Positions 20,952-32,989 of a stretch of 64,000 bases of DNA are shown here, piece by piece; positions within the stretch are counted from its first letter, which is position 1; each line of letters starts with the position of its first letter. The DNA comes from Nageia nagi (taxonomy: Eukaryota > Pinophyta), in the NCBI GenBank assembly GCA_050084985.1, contig JBITNC010000002.1, positions 30,566,001 to 30,630,000 on the forward strand, given 5' to 3'. Below the pieces are notes generated by a model. The model did no database searches. It had not been told where the DNA came from and saw nothing but the letters and a program-made list of their open reading frames with translations. The position numbers and the translations under genes were made by a program.

Positions 20952-23183
20952 GGATCGGCCAAATTATTAATCTTGATTAAGTTTCAAGTTTTCCTCCTAG
21001 GTTATTAGGATAATCCCTAAATGGACATGTGGTATCACTACACACATGCCTGTCCATCTATTGGAGTTATGTCCAGACCAACAGAGGACTTAGAGGTAAT
21101 TGAGAAGTACAAATTTTTCACCATTTGGATCATCAAGCTTAAAGGCTCTAGTCTACTTGTTCTCACTTCATGGCTCCCCAAACAAGTCATGTTGTGGAAT
21201 GTACATGCAGATGTGTTCATTTCAATGTTTGCATTTTTATTTTCATAAGCAAATAAAGCAAAAAACAAAACATGAAGTAAAGAGAATAAATAAAACATCA
21301 TCCATTTAAAAATTTGAAACCAAAGTATCCAATGGATTTTGTTTACCAACCCCTAAAGGACACCTTTACATCATTTCTAATTTTGCACAAGTTCATTCTT
21401 GCATAAGAAGTAGATTGTATCATAACTTAAGATTTTAAGCATGCATTATTTGATTTAAAAAATGTAAGTTTCTATCTTAAATTTTAAGTCCTTAAGCATT
21501 TATCACCAAAAATTAATTTCTAAGCAAGTATTAGGCATGCATAAAATTTAAGTACTAAGCATAAATATGCATCATTTTAACTTAAAAGTATGCATCTAAA
21601 AATGCATTATTTAACTTAACAATTTTAAGTAAATAAATATATCTTTTAACTTAAAATAAATTGAAATACTTAACAAATAAGTACTATGCATTTAACTTTT
21701 AAGTAGTAAACATTTACTTAAAATTTTAATCCCTAATCATTAACTTAAAAAATTAAGTAAGCATCATGTTTTAAACTTTAAGTAAAACATTCATACAAAT
21801 TCTCTCTTTTACTTAAATTTGTACCCCTAAACATAGCATACTTAGCTTTACTTAATACTTTATCCTTAAAAGTATTTTGCATGCTATAAAAAATTATACT
21901 AAAAAAAATATTTTTAAATGAGGGTATTTAATAGCAATGATGCATTTTTGACCATATTTTTACTCTAAAGTAATGTAATAATACCAAGAATGACAAAGCT
22001 TTAAAAACTTGGAGTATAAGAGGTGCTAAGAGCATTTAAAAAAAGGTTGCTTGCAAGTAACTACAAAAAAGAATTAAATGCTTAAAGGTTATATGTTGCT
22101 TCTAAGTGGCTTGCAAGTAATAAATTGCATCAACAAATATAATTAAATGTGAACCCCCTTTTGTTAAAGCCTAGGTAAGAGAGAAAAAAGGGTAGCATTA
22201 CAAAGGAGGTGGTTATGCATAGAATAACGTGCATAAAAGAGCCACACATAGTGATATGTGATCTATCAAGCATTGGGGAGAACCAGCCAAAGTAGACCAG
22301 TGGATGATGGGAGGATCACAAAGGTCAATGGGAGATCTAATTTTCAAACATGGTAGGAAGGAGTGCAGTGGAGGTGAGGCCATGAGTGGAGGGCTAACGG
22401 TAGAGACACCACTGAGGGGGGTTGATGGGTGTTGAGGGAGCCTTCGAAGTAGGAGATTAAGGGAGAAGCAAGGAGGGAGTTGCAAGGGGCAACCTATGGA
22501 AATAGAGGAGGTCACAAGGTTCATGGGGTGTGGTCGAGCATTATTGATTATGAAAGAGGAGGCGTGTGGTTGATTGCAAAGGAGAATTGGTTGGGGTTTG
22601 GCTAACCAACACCGGTCAACCTCCCTCATCAATGTTTTCCACAAAATTTATTTAAGAAATATATATATTTAAGATATATACTTCTTCTTTTTTGAAAAAT
22701 TCAAAAATATCAGATTTTAGTAAAAGATAGATTAAAAAATTCTTCCCCCTTTTTTGTTGAACACAAAAAACAATGTAGTAAAGTGTAGTTACTTTCAAAT
22801 TTTTTTGGTTAGTATCAAAATAGTTGAAATAAAAACTTGTAAAATACAACTATTTGATAAGGGAACTAAGGTAGGTAAAACTTTAATATATAAAATTTTC
22901 AAAAAAAAATTGCATATAATTTTTGAAGGAAAAAAATTTAGTATATTTTTACTTAAATACATAATAAAACCTTAAAAAAAAGGATATGCAAAATTATAGC
23001 AATAGGTTATTTTAAACAATTGCAACTAACAATAAGACATGTTAGTATACAAAAAGAAAATTACAAGAAAATAAATTGCTATTTTAAGCAAATTTTATCA
23101 TAAACAAGGACCATCACAACATAATACATGTTAGTAACATAATGCAATAATCCATAAGATAACAAAAAAAAGGTAAATTATAC
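20185..23183 (-). other. Long leader of C, candidate 3.0-kb intron
   Basis: On the minus strand the donor aag/gtataat (GT at 23183-23182) is 88 bases after the PBS and an earlier gtgag/gtaaaac also exists. The acceptor gtgtag/caaa ends at 20185, and the duplicate acceptor atgtag/caaatg ends at 20591. The leader contains the conserved block at about 20950-21240, ATGCAT-like words at 21420-21900 and an open segment at 22213-22644. Confidence 0.5.
22213..22644 (-). other. Open stretch of 143 codons in C's leader, product unknown
   Basis: This is an unusually long open stretch (MWKTLMREVDRCWLAKPQ at its start) in a less AT-rich part of the leader, rich in Pro, Ser and Leu. I recognise no domain. 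Part of it matches A's leader at nucleotide level (shared ctcacctc and actgcactccttc near 22350-22380 and 2633-2655), but A's frame is different and short. Pyrimidine-rich sequence makes few stops, so openness alone is weak evidence for a protein. Confidence 0.25.
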
Positions 23184-23258
23184 CTTATTTTAGTTTTACC
23201 TCACCAATGGGATCACCAAGATGTAGTTTCCACACCAAAAATAAGAGCTTTCACACCC

Positions 23259-23270
23259 ACTCTGATTCCA
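23259..23270 (-). other. Primer-binding site of C
   Basis: On the minus strand tggaatcagagt, two bases different from the consensus tggtatcagagc, next to the 5' LTR. Confidence 0.8.
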
Positions 23271-23272
23271 AA

Positions 23273-23772
23273 TGATAGAAGTGCACTATAACGTAAACAA
23301 TCCTAAACTCTCAAGATCACATGAAAGCTCACAAATCTCATCTAAAAAACTCACAAAGCAATCTCACAACACAACATAAGATGTAAGTGGTTCCTCCAAC
23401 TAGGAGTACATCCACTAACTACATATTTACTTCAATCACAAATATAACTCTCTTACAATCCTCCTAATCTCAACTCCTAAGCACTAACCTATAGCATAAA
23501 TTTATTCCACACTTGGTGTATGATCACAAAGAGGGAGCCTTATATTTATAGGCTAAAATCCCTCTTTAGATCACCCTTTTATCCAATGTACAAAAGCATG
23601 ACATGCATATCCTTTTACCCAAGGGGCATGCTCATGACATGGAGTGTAGGATAAGTTACATTATCATATTCACTTATATACTTAAGGTATCAAATGATAC
23701 CCTTAAGTATTAGTGAACTTACATAGATGATTATTACATAACCTTTACAATAATGCATTATACATTCCAATA
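23273..23772 (-). repeat. 5' LTR of element C
   Basis: Plus-strand edges tgatagaagt and attccaata (last base pair changed from CA). TATA equivalent near 23541-23550 and U3 palindrome at 23677-23711. Homologous to the LTRs of A, B and D. The sequence to the right is LINE. Confidence 0.92.
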
Positions 23773-24780
23773 GCCTGGGGGAAACCCTTTGGACCTGGAG
23801 CTTCAAAACCCTTCATCAAAAACATAGCCTTCTCAACTCCTCTTCTGTGATAGGGGCAATAAGAGTCTTATTATGAGTAATAGAGAACAATTTTGGGATT
23901 AGCTTGAGGAAATATTATTTTACATGGACTCTTTGACTTGGTTCTTCCATCAACAAATTATGATAGAAAGGGAAAATGTGTTCATCAAGTTCATCATAGG
24001 AGGAAAGAGTATGACCCTCTTTAATGACTAAACTAAAAAATTCTGTTAGTTGCTCTATTTTCTATTGTAGTCATGTGAAAGAATTTGGTATTTTTATCAC
24101 CCTCTTTTAGCTAATTCATCCTATATTTTTGCTTCCAAAATATCTCTTCTTTCAAGTAGATACCATCCAGTTGTTTAAATAAGGCATGTTCCTATGTCAG
24201 GAGTTCATCATCTCTCCTAGCCTAAAGGTTAAGCTCAACTTGTTGTAGTTCTTGTTCAATGCTAGCTCTTCACTCAAAATGATTCCCAAAATATTATGAG
24301 TTTCATAATTTTAACTTGGGTTTAAGCTTTAATAGCTTGATAGCAAAGTTAAGCATGGTTGGTCCCTGTACTCAACCCTCTTCTTGCCACCAACCTTCAA
24401 CTAGCTCCAAGAAGTTTGAGTGGGTTAACCAAATTTTCTCAAAACATAAAGGGGATCCACACCTCTTAGTAGGCAATACAACAAGAAGGGAGATTGGCTA
24501 ATGATCTAAAAAAAATTATGCTAGTACCTTTGATTGAGATGTGATGTCATGGTTTAATCATTGTGGGTTAAGCAGAAATCGATCAAGTTTTTCTAGTACT
24601 TTACATGTGGTAGTTTTTTTATTGGACTAGGTATAGTTACCTTGCTTGTAAAATGGTTCTACCAACTAATTGTTATCAATGATGTATATGCTATGCATAA
24701 GATGGGTGGTGAGAAATGGGTAGTGACTGAAGATGCTAAAAAAGATAACATCCCTTTTTGTGTGTCATCTAAAAAAAGCA
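23773..24780 (-). pseudogene. L1-type LINE fragment: endonuclease end and start of reverse transcriptase
   Basis: Read leftwards. Near 24610-24570 is KLDRFLLN, the end of the AP-endonuclease-like domain, followed by DH-PIS near 24510. At about 24150-24060 is the linker motif EIFWKQKYRMN, LKEGDKNTKFFHM, typical of plant LINEs (WKQKSR, GDRNTKFFH). At 23870-23775 is EEELRR followed by MKGFEAPGPKGFPPG, the first RT motif (Lys-Ala-Pro-Gly-Pro-Asp-Gly-Phe). Stops and frameshifts are frequent. The rest of RT is missing because C inserted at 23772; it would lie beyond base 1. A full L1 would encode a copy machinery with endonuclease and RT. Confidence 0.85.
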
Positions 24781-24817
24781 AGGATAATTCATAGAAGATG
24801 AAATGACTATGTTATAG

Positions 24818-25009
24818 ATGATCCTAGACTTAAATGTGTCAACTCCGATTGCTATAAAAAATAGTAAATTAAATTTGAACAGACTTGTAAGAGTGCTAGA
24901 TCTAGATGGTAATTATGGTATCCATAGTTTGTCCACTACCCTAACTCTATTGCATAGAGCTTGGTTGATTAGTATAGTGTTTCTTTTCCATATCATATAT
25001 CTATTGTAA
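24818..25009 (+). pseudogene. Possible leucine-rich-repeat scrap (NLR-like)
   Basis: A 63-codon open stretch contains LNRLVRVLDLDGNYGIHS and a following LSTTLTLLHRAWL. The spacing of Leu and the RVLDLDGN core resemble the first LRR of plant NB-ARC-LRR disease resistance proteins. Nothing of the NB-ARC domain is seen upstream, where the LINE ends, and the frame fails downstream. A chance match cannot be excluded. Confidence 0.3.
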
Positions 25010-27120
25010 TGAATATTTGATGACATATTGTAAAAACAAGTTTTAAGTCCCTATATAAAAAACTCATCAATAAATTTACTTTTACAAAAAAGAATTTAAA
25101 TATTGAAATAAAAAAAAAAAATGTAAGTTCAATTTTTTCTTTATTATAATATTATTAATCAATTTTAAATCAATTAAAAACAAAGATTGATAATTTTAAT
25201 GAAACTAATTAAATAAAGCAAGATTAAATTTACCTCAAACAAAAAACTTAAATTTCAAGTCCATGCATTTGAAGTTACTCTTAAACATAATATCTTAGTT
25301 ATACAAATACATTACACAACAATAAAGATATAATAAAGATAATAGATCTTTTATAAATTATGTACATAGACAAAAACTTATAATTCGTATTTAATAAGAT
25401 GTTGAAATTCAGAAAATTTAATAAAGTGTGAGGAATTGTAGAATAAATGAAAAGAACCATTTTTAGCTTGAATATAAATGAATGTGAGGAAAAAAAACTA
25501 AAAAAATAAATAAACATATAAAGTTTTACAAAAGAAATTAGTTTTCATGATTACTTAAAAAAATAATTTATTGAATTATAAAGTAATAACAAAATTATAA
25601 GAAAATATTTTATAATATCTAAAGAAATTAAAAATATAATAATATTTTTAATTAATATATTTACAATTAATTTATGTATACTTAAACTTATATAATCAAA
25701 TTTTAAAATTCTATATGTACAAGATAAAACTTAAAATTCAATTCATAAACCATAAAATTTCACAAATCATAAAATTTCAAGCTTAGATGAGATCATGACA
25801 CAATAATTTGATTTTACTTAAGATGTGATTTCATTCCATTAAGTCTTTTTAATAGTTAATTTTGTATATATATACAACTCATCCTTAAAAATATAAATAT
25901 TTATTATATTATATTTTATAAATTATTTATGGATTAAATATATAGAATAGAATATAATAGAATAGAAATATACTAATGTCCATTGGTGATCAAATAGGAT
26001 TGTAAACTAAGACATTTAAAAAGCAATAAGAGTGTCTAATACAACTTCAAAAAAGAAAATAAATTAATAGTACAATACATGATGTATGAAATCTGTAAGT
26101 CAAGAATCACTCATAACATTTTAAGGTTGAGAAGAAGTGAGTGATATAAGAGTTTGATGTTGTCATGGATAATCTTTATTGTAGTCGACAATGAATTATT
26201 CTTGTTGTGTCTCTATAATCATCTTGATGCTTCTTAGTTTAAGCTCCTTAAGGTTAGAAGAAGGAAGGAATGAGTTTGAATCTAGTGATCTATTGTGAGA
26301 TGTTATTAAGACTTTCCTGATATTGAATAATTCTCAAATGAAAAGTACGATACATCTATAGTCTTCATAATTAATCCAAGATTTTAGTGTGTGGGTGTTT
26401 TTTGAATAAAAAATAATATCTACCACGTAATTGGACAAGTGAAAATGAAATGCTCCCAAGATTCTAACTAATTTTGCATTATTTGTAGATACACTAATCT
26501 TTAGGGAGGTGATGATCTATCTCAATACATAACTATTGGAAGAAAACTCGTAGTTGGGTTATAGGGAACATGAGACTATGTGACATCTTAATCAAGTTAT
26601 AATTTGGATGTATAAATTTGTATTCATAATATTATAAATATTTAAATTAGTAACATCTTGATTTTGGTTATTTAGCTATTATTTTATATTTTTATTACAC
26701 TTTTGGCTTTTTTAGCATTTTTTTTTAAAATTTGATTATATTATTCTATCTTTATCTCCATTCCATTATTTTCTTATTTTTAAAATCAAGAAAAATTCAA
26801 AACTATATCATTCTAGAAGTTCAAATGGAAAGTTTTATCCTTTTTTTTTTTTTTTAAGTTCATTAAATATGAAACATTTAAAGTTCATTAAATATGAAAC
26901 ATTTAGTATTCATAATCAATTAATAAATCATGATCTTATTTGACATAAAACACCTTATTATTTTAAGGCTGATTTTATATTAAATTATATCATCAACTAT
27001 CACAATTATTAAGATAAAATTAAAGCATTTTCAAATAAACTTAATACTTCTTATCTTTTGATTTTGTAGCTCTCATATATAATTTCATAATGCATGAAAA
27101 CAACTATCCAAACAAAGTAT
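25010..27120. other. Very AT-rich stretch with no recognisable gene
   Basis: I see no protein motif, LTR edge or RNA gene here. The only clear structure is a perfect 25-bp direct tandem repeat at 26856-26880 and 26881-26905 after a long T run. Confidence 0.6.
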
Positions 27121-27639
27121 TGGGAATTTGTTCTTTACTTGGTGAGGTTTGATTTATTTCAAGGATGCTTCATTTAGTAAAGTAATTCCCTCTCCTACAT
27201 AGGTCGAAATCAAGTTTCTAGTCACTATTTTACAAGTCACAAAGTAGTAGAAGATACATCAAGATCCAAAGGAATCTATATTTAAGTTCATGAAGGTAGA
27301 AAGTCATCATTTATACATCACCACAACATTCCTATACATTCATAATTATTCTCATGTAAATACATCATAAGTTAGGAATGAAAATCTTTCTTTATGTATT
27401 TCCTTAACTTATTTATATTTTTATCATTTTTAACCCTAAATTACTCTATCATCATGAAAAATTATATACTATTATTGCAAAATTGAATACTATGAGACTT
27501 TCATATAAAGAAATGTTTAAAATAAAATATAAGAGAATAATGCACAAGAATATGGATGAACAATTAAACCCTAAAAGCATACCATACTAGTAATTAAAAA
27601 AAATATAACATAAATGATGGCTAGGAGTGACATTTAAAT

Positions 27640-27923
27640 AGACATAATAATTTCTACCAATCCATGTGATATAATTATAAACATTAGATTATACAATAAT
27701 ATATTTTAATCTCAATAATTAATTAATAATCAATATAATCACCCATATATATACATATATTAAATAGAAGTTAGCCACCCAACCATAATATTCATAAATA
27801 GTTATTTTCTAATAAACACAAGTTGATTAATGTTAAGCTAAGCGTAACATATAACACACTCCCTTATATTATAATTAAGAGGCCAACATTTTATGAAAAT
27901 GTGAAGCTATTATTATTCCAACA
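27640..27923 (-). repeat. LTR edge of an unnamed copia remnant (left limit unknown)
   Basis: The plus-strand sequence ends attattattccaaca, the mirror of a TGTTGGAATA LTR start. It is followed at 27924-27936 by a pyrimidine run that is a purine tract on the minus strand. A copia RNase H C-terminus lies directly beyond, so this is a 3' LTR on the minus strand. The left limit given is nominal. Confidence 0.45.
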
Positions 27924-27981
27924 CCCTCCCTAACCCTTAATGGTAACTTCCCCTTAAACCTCACACACCTTGATCATTTTT

Positions 27982-28112
27982 CTTCAGTGAACAAAAGTAT
28001 CCTTTATTAATAGTTTAGCGAAGATGTTTACTAAGAAATATTTTATAAGGAATATATTACACATGAATCTTATCATTTTTCATTCATCTATGGATCCTAT
28101 ATATATCAATTG
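27982..28112 (-). pseudogene. Copia RNase H C-terminal remnant
   Basis: Reading leftwards gives IDIYRIHR, a stop, MKNDKIHV, a stop, YIPYKIFLVNIFAKLLIKDTF. This matches the end of copia RNase H, where His-Ile-Asp, a short spacer and VEYIPTKDQ-ADIFTKPLPKDTF are usual. It belongs to a family different from A-F. Upstream sequence (to the right) cannot be aligned to pol, so the element is heavily truncated. Confidence 0.55.
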
Positions 28113-29650
28113 TAAGGTGTGTTGAAAGTTTAAAATGATCCATAAACGTATAGGTAGAAACATATACTAAATATTCACATGTAGTAAAGGAGAGTTCTAT
28201 AGATAACATAATGCAAAATATAGAGGAATAATGTGATATATGATAGTAAATGAACTTAATAAAATAATATGTAGACTATTAGATCAATATAACATCAATT
28301 CACTATTGAGAAAGATAAATATATCACCTTACCTAGATGAGAGAATGTATACATAGATAAAGATTTATCAACAAAAGTGAAATCTTGGAATACAACCTTT
28401 TAAAAGTAATTAGGATCATAGCTTAGTGTCAATGCCAAATACAACATCAACATGTACCTCAACATTCACACTTACAAGATCATCCATGCTACATCCTTAT
28501 GAAGATTAGTTCACATACAAGATCCAATAGTAGTATGATATAATGATAAGCCTAGTCTAACATATAGTTATAAAAGATGAACTTATATATGCTTGATAAA
28601 TAACAAGATCCTAATCCTAATAGTTGTAATTAAGAAAAAATTAGATGATAGGTGGTATTAGATGTCAAGATCAAATCTTTATTACTTTTCCATGTAACAT
28701 ACTTACCTTTATACGTGCAAGAGAACCATCATAATGCATTCTTACAAGCCAAAGCCAACGCTAGTGTGCCTTGCATAATAAAAAATATAATTACATGAAA
28801 AAGTTCTTAAGTGGTCCAATATAAGAAATACATTATTATAATAAAATGAGTAATATGATAATTAATTAAGGACACCAAGGGGGATCTAAATTAAGTGTCA
28901 ACAATTATGTTTATAAAGGAAAGAGAAAGATAAAATACTCCCTAGATCTTAATGAATCATCTTGATCAATAAATTTTTAATGATGTATGTTTCCCCCTCT
29001 TTAAATTGATCACAATATGAAAAAATATGGTAATATCATATGATCATATGCAAAGAACATGTGATGAGATAATATAATACAACATCTCCAAAGAGCATAT
29101 TTATATTCATCTTAAATAGATACATCATTAGAAAGAGAAAAGATGAAAGTAATATAATATAATAGCATAACATTTCATGACATAATATCATCATATCATC
29201 ATAAGAGGTGTATCATCATGAGGTACTATGCCCCATTCTTAGGTTCAAATCTATTTTTTTTTATCATGGAAACATCTAGTATTTCATTCATAAAGTCATA
29301 TGTAAATGACAAAATGAAGCTCTAAAATGTAGTAAAGGATGAATCAATTATTATATCTACTTAATTAAAGTAATAAGGTGCCTAAATGACTATGATTAAT
29401 TAGTAACTAATGGAAATAGATCATGATAATATCAATGATAGAATTGAAATAATAACATGCCTTAGCCTATGAGATAAGAGATTGATAAACATGCACTTGT
29501 TACTTACCTGAAAAATGAAGAATTACTTGGGGAGATGTAGACTAACATTAGAGCTCAAATACAATACCTTTGAATAAAATATTGCATGTGATTGAACACT
29601 AGCATTGGCCACAATGTTGGCACTAGGAATCCCATAGAAATATGTCACTC
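28113..29650. other. AT-rich stretch without recognisable content
   Basis: Short words such as atatcatca recur near 29160-29220, but no protein motif, PBS or repeat unit could be established. Confidence 0.5.
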
Positions 29651-30058
29651 TCTTTAGTTCTAATATCACTAGTTATCCTCCAAGATAATAGGGAAGTAAA
29701 GGATGACTCTTGAGAATAACATATTCCAATCTTAATAGGTGGTATTGAAGAACATCGACATGTTTGTGAGAGATATGTACAGGCATATCAAGATTAAATC
29801 TTGATAGTCTTCCCATGCATAAAATTCTCAATTTATAGGCTTAGGAATATACTTGAATGCACATTTACATGTTAGCACTAATTCTAGTGATCTAACCTAC
29901 AAAATAAGAGAATTATACATGAGAAGTAAATTAGATGGATCATAAGCAATACAAGATGTGTAATATAATATTGTATTGCTCCTAGTATAGTGAGGGTTAT
30001 GTGACATATAGTTTGGAATGAAAAGGGTGTCAAATTATATGTCAACACATGCCCCCAT
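29650..30058 (-). repeat. Candidate LTR edge of another element
   Basis: At 30036-30047 the plus strand reads atatgtcaaca and continues catgcccccattt. On the minus strand this is a G-rich purine run followed by TGTTGACATA, as at a polypurine tract and 3' LTR start. The other LTR limit is not seen (29650 is nominal) and no internal domain was found. Confidence 0.35.
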
Positions 30059-30689
30059 TTATAAGTTTTAATGAAGTGAAATTAGTTATTGTAAAGTAAA
30101 GAATAAAAAATAAAAACTTTCTAGTTTTTTCTTGGATCTTCATAGAATTTGTTGAGCAAGGTATTGTCATTGTTACCAACACACTTTGTTGGGTAGGTAC
30201 TATTGAAGTTATTATGCATTTGTCATGATGTTGTAAGTGGATAGTAAGTGGAATTGTTTGAAAATATATTATTCATATTTATAAGGTAATAAATTTTGAT
30301 AGAGACATCCAATTGGGTTGATTATTTATTCATTAGATATCTCTCTAAGAGACCTTTTCAATGAATATAAATATGACCACCTTTTCTAAGTATTTGACCT
30401 CCAGGCTAGATTACATTTTTCTTGCTTTAAAAGGATAGAAAAGCAAGGGTTTTTAAGGGTGTGAGATATGGTTGAATCCAATATGTTTATGTGTTAAAGA
30501 GAAGAATTGAGATACATATTTGAGAACATCAATGTGTAGGGTGTTGAAGATTGCAGAGATTGAGATCATTAGTGTGCAAAGTATGAGTTTATTTGTATGC
30601 AGGGTTTGAGAATATTGTAGAGTTTGGACATAAGCATTCAGATAAAGAGTTTCATGAGCTAGACTATTTAGGGTCTTTTGATAAGGTTT

Positions 30690-31050
30690 AATTATCTTCA
30701 TCAAAGATTTATGATCTTCTAGTTGGTGTTGGTAAATTAGCAGATTGGTGTCTCCTTTTAGTTGATGTTGGTAAATCAGGGGTTGGTGCTCCTTCTAATG
30801 TGTTTTGGTACATAGTTTGTAAAGTTAATGCTTTGTAAAGGCTAGATTTGGATGGAAGTCTAAGTAGTCATTTCTTAGGTTGTAACTGAATTGGTTAACC
30901 TCATTACATCTTATGTTGTGTGATGTTTTAGATGTGTTTATTGTGTATGGTTTTAGTTTTATGTTACTTCAATTTTAAATATTGAGGAATTAATTTACTA
31001 CACTAATCCACCCCTCATATCAGTGTCATTGTACGACTAATAATCAATAA
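30690..31050 (+). repeat. Copy of an unnamed repeat (related, inverted, to 33472-33850)
   Basis: The stretch with ggttggtgctcc, gatttggatggaagtc, aagtagt, cctcatta and tgttgtgtga, ending at aatccacccctcat, aligns block by block to the reverse complement of 33480-33830. The latter is the start of the insertion in the PMD gene. The two copies diverge strongly and are in opposite orientation 2.4 kb apart. No protein is encoded. Confidence 0.65.
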
Positions 31051-31318
31051 TTTATTGGTCATGTATTTTGCCCCCTCTTTGTATTTTTTATTGATGGAGT
31101 GGCCAACAAGGAGTAATTGCAAATAACCTATGGAAAAATATAAATACCCTTCAAATATTATAAAAGAATTATGTGTTTCATATTGGAAAAATAATCATTT
31201 AATAGAAAGGATAAAATTAATATAATACCTAAGAGATTTCACTATTATTAGATATAACATTGATATAAGATATGTTAATGAAAGAAATTACAAGGCATAT
31301 AACAATAATCACATTTAT

Positions 31319-31590
31319 GGTTAGTTTCAACCCAACTAACAAAGGTGATCATAAAGGTGATGTTCAATAACCCAACCAAAAAAGGTGTTCATAGAGTAAA
31401 AATAGTAATGGTTAGTTTTAACCCAACTAACAAAGGTGATTGTAAAGACGATGGTTAAAAACCTAACTAATAAAGGTGTTTATAGATCAACATAGTGATG
31501 TTTAGTTTCAACCCAACCAACAAAGGTGATCATAAAGATGATGGTTAATAACCCAATCAACAAAGGTGTTCATAAAGCATATGAAGTTTT
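31319..31590. repeat. Tandem repeat, three units of about 90 bp
   Basis: Units start at 31319, about 31410 and 31500, with ttagttt(c/t)aaccca followed by actaacaaaggtgat. Each unit contains two half-units with cccaac(c/t)aacaaaggtg, so the array looks like a dimerised 45-bp repeat. A further half-unit sits near 31733-31748. Confidence 0.85.
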
Positions 31591-31599
31591 CATCACAAT

Positions 31600-32985
31600 G
31601 AACTATATCATTATGGGTATTATTTACCATAGATACCACTAAAATTCTTCATAATGAACAATGCCATTATGAGTACCCTTTACCCTAGGTACCATTGGGA
31701 TGATGTGTACACACTAGTGACAGTTAATTGTTTCCCAACCAACAAAGGATATGAGTATAAAATATTTGAACATAAGAAAAATGAGCTTTCATTTCCATTA
31801 GATATAGCAATGATAAAGATAAATAAATGGAAGAAGTATTACAAAAAATAGCACTTCACTTAGGATAATATTTGAAAACATAATAATTCAACATCACTTT
31901 CATACATAAAGTCATAACAATGTACTTATAAAGCAAAAAGATGTACAATTAGTAATACTCCCTTTGTAGTTACATGGAGACATGCCCCCAGGTAATTTCC
32001 TTTAGAAATTATCACCTTAAATTGATTTCCCCCAAAACACTAACACTGAAGAACAAATATAACTTTGAAGCACTTTTCACATTTGATCAAAGTATTTGAC
32101 TTTGAAATAATAAATTTATAACTACTTTTCATAAATACTCTTATAATTAGAAAAACTAGGCATGGAGGATACTAACCTACTGGTGCTAACACTTTCCCCA
32201 ACATTGGCACTATTCATTTTAAAGTTATTTTATCAAATTTTATTCCATTCACCTTATCTTAAAATGGAGATGTCAAGAAATCAATATCGAGGTTCAAAAT
32301 CATTATTTGCCATTAAACTTTGATGCATCTCAAAGTCTCTATCCTAATTTAAGTTTTATCACTTTTCACTTTCCATTATCTTGTGTGAATAATTTTCAAA
32401 ATTTTCTTGGTTGGAGTTGACTTATTGGAGGAATACTCAAGGTTATAAGGACTTGTGAGTGATTTTTGATCAATTTGAAGGTGATGGAGGTCCCAATCAT
32501 TGAGCAAGATGGTCATAGGGCTTATATCTTGTAGTGAAACTCTAATACTTACCATGCGATATGTTGAAAATGCTCTAATATTATTTGTTACCCTTTATTT
32601 TATGGATGAAATATTTTTTATTTCAAATTTCATGGTTTTGATTTTATGTAAGGGTCCATGTAGGGTTCTTAGGTTAGGGATTTGATATTTTAGGCATTAT
32701 TGTGTCTTAGTTTTGTATGATGTCATCAATTTAGTGATGTTTTGGTGTGAAAAAGGTGCACTATATTTTTTATGAGGGCACCATGAAGGATGCCAAGTGC
32801 TAGCATTGGGGTGTTGTATATCCCAATGCTAGAGTTGGGTAAATAAGATAACTTGATTTTTTTGTGCTTATGTACATGATTTTATCATTTCATAAAACAA
32901 TAATAGATATATACAATAAAAATGTAAAAATATTCATACTTACATGTTTTTCCATTCATTGATGTAGGCTTGATCATACATTATT
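31600..32985. other. Non-coding stretch before the PMD gene
   Basis: No gene is recognised. A pyrimidine-rich sequence ending gatgtag near 32968 could be a 3' splice site for the following PMD coding part, which would put an earlier exon or promoter here. Confidence 0.35.
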
Positions 32986-32989
32986 ATAC

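Larger units (their letters stand above)
1..23772 (-). mobile_element. Ty1/copia LTR retrotransposon C (outer host of A and B), 3' end outside window
   Basis: C is the outermost copia element of this block. Its own sequence is 23772-19993 (5' LTR, PBS, leader, gag start), 11279-9820 (rest of gag, protease, start of integrase) and 512-1 (integrase core). Two younger relatives, B and A, fill the gaps. Both joins are exact: B is flanked by aatca on each side and A by agatg on each side, and removing them restores continuous homology to copia gag (Thr-Ser-Met-Ile-Tyr) and integrase (Gly-Gly-Ala-Ser-Tyr). RT, RNase H and the 3' LTR must lie left of base 1. Its right edge abuts a LINE fragment, so C inserted into a LINE. 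LTR family is the same as A, B and D. The element is dead: stops and lost zinc ligands are frequent. Confidence 0.9.
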
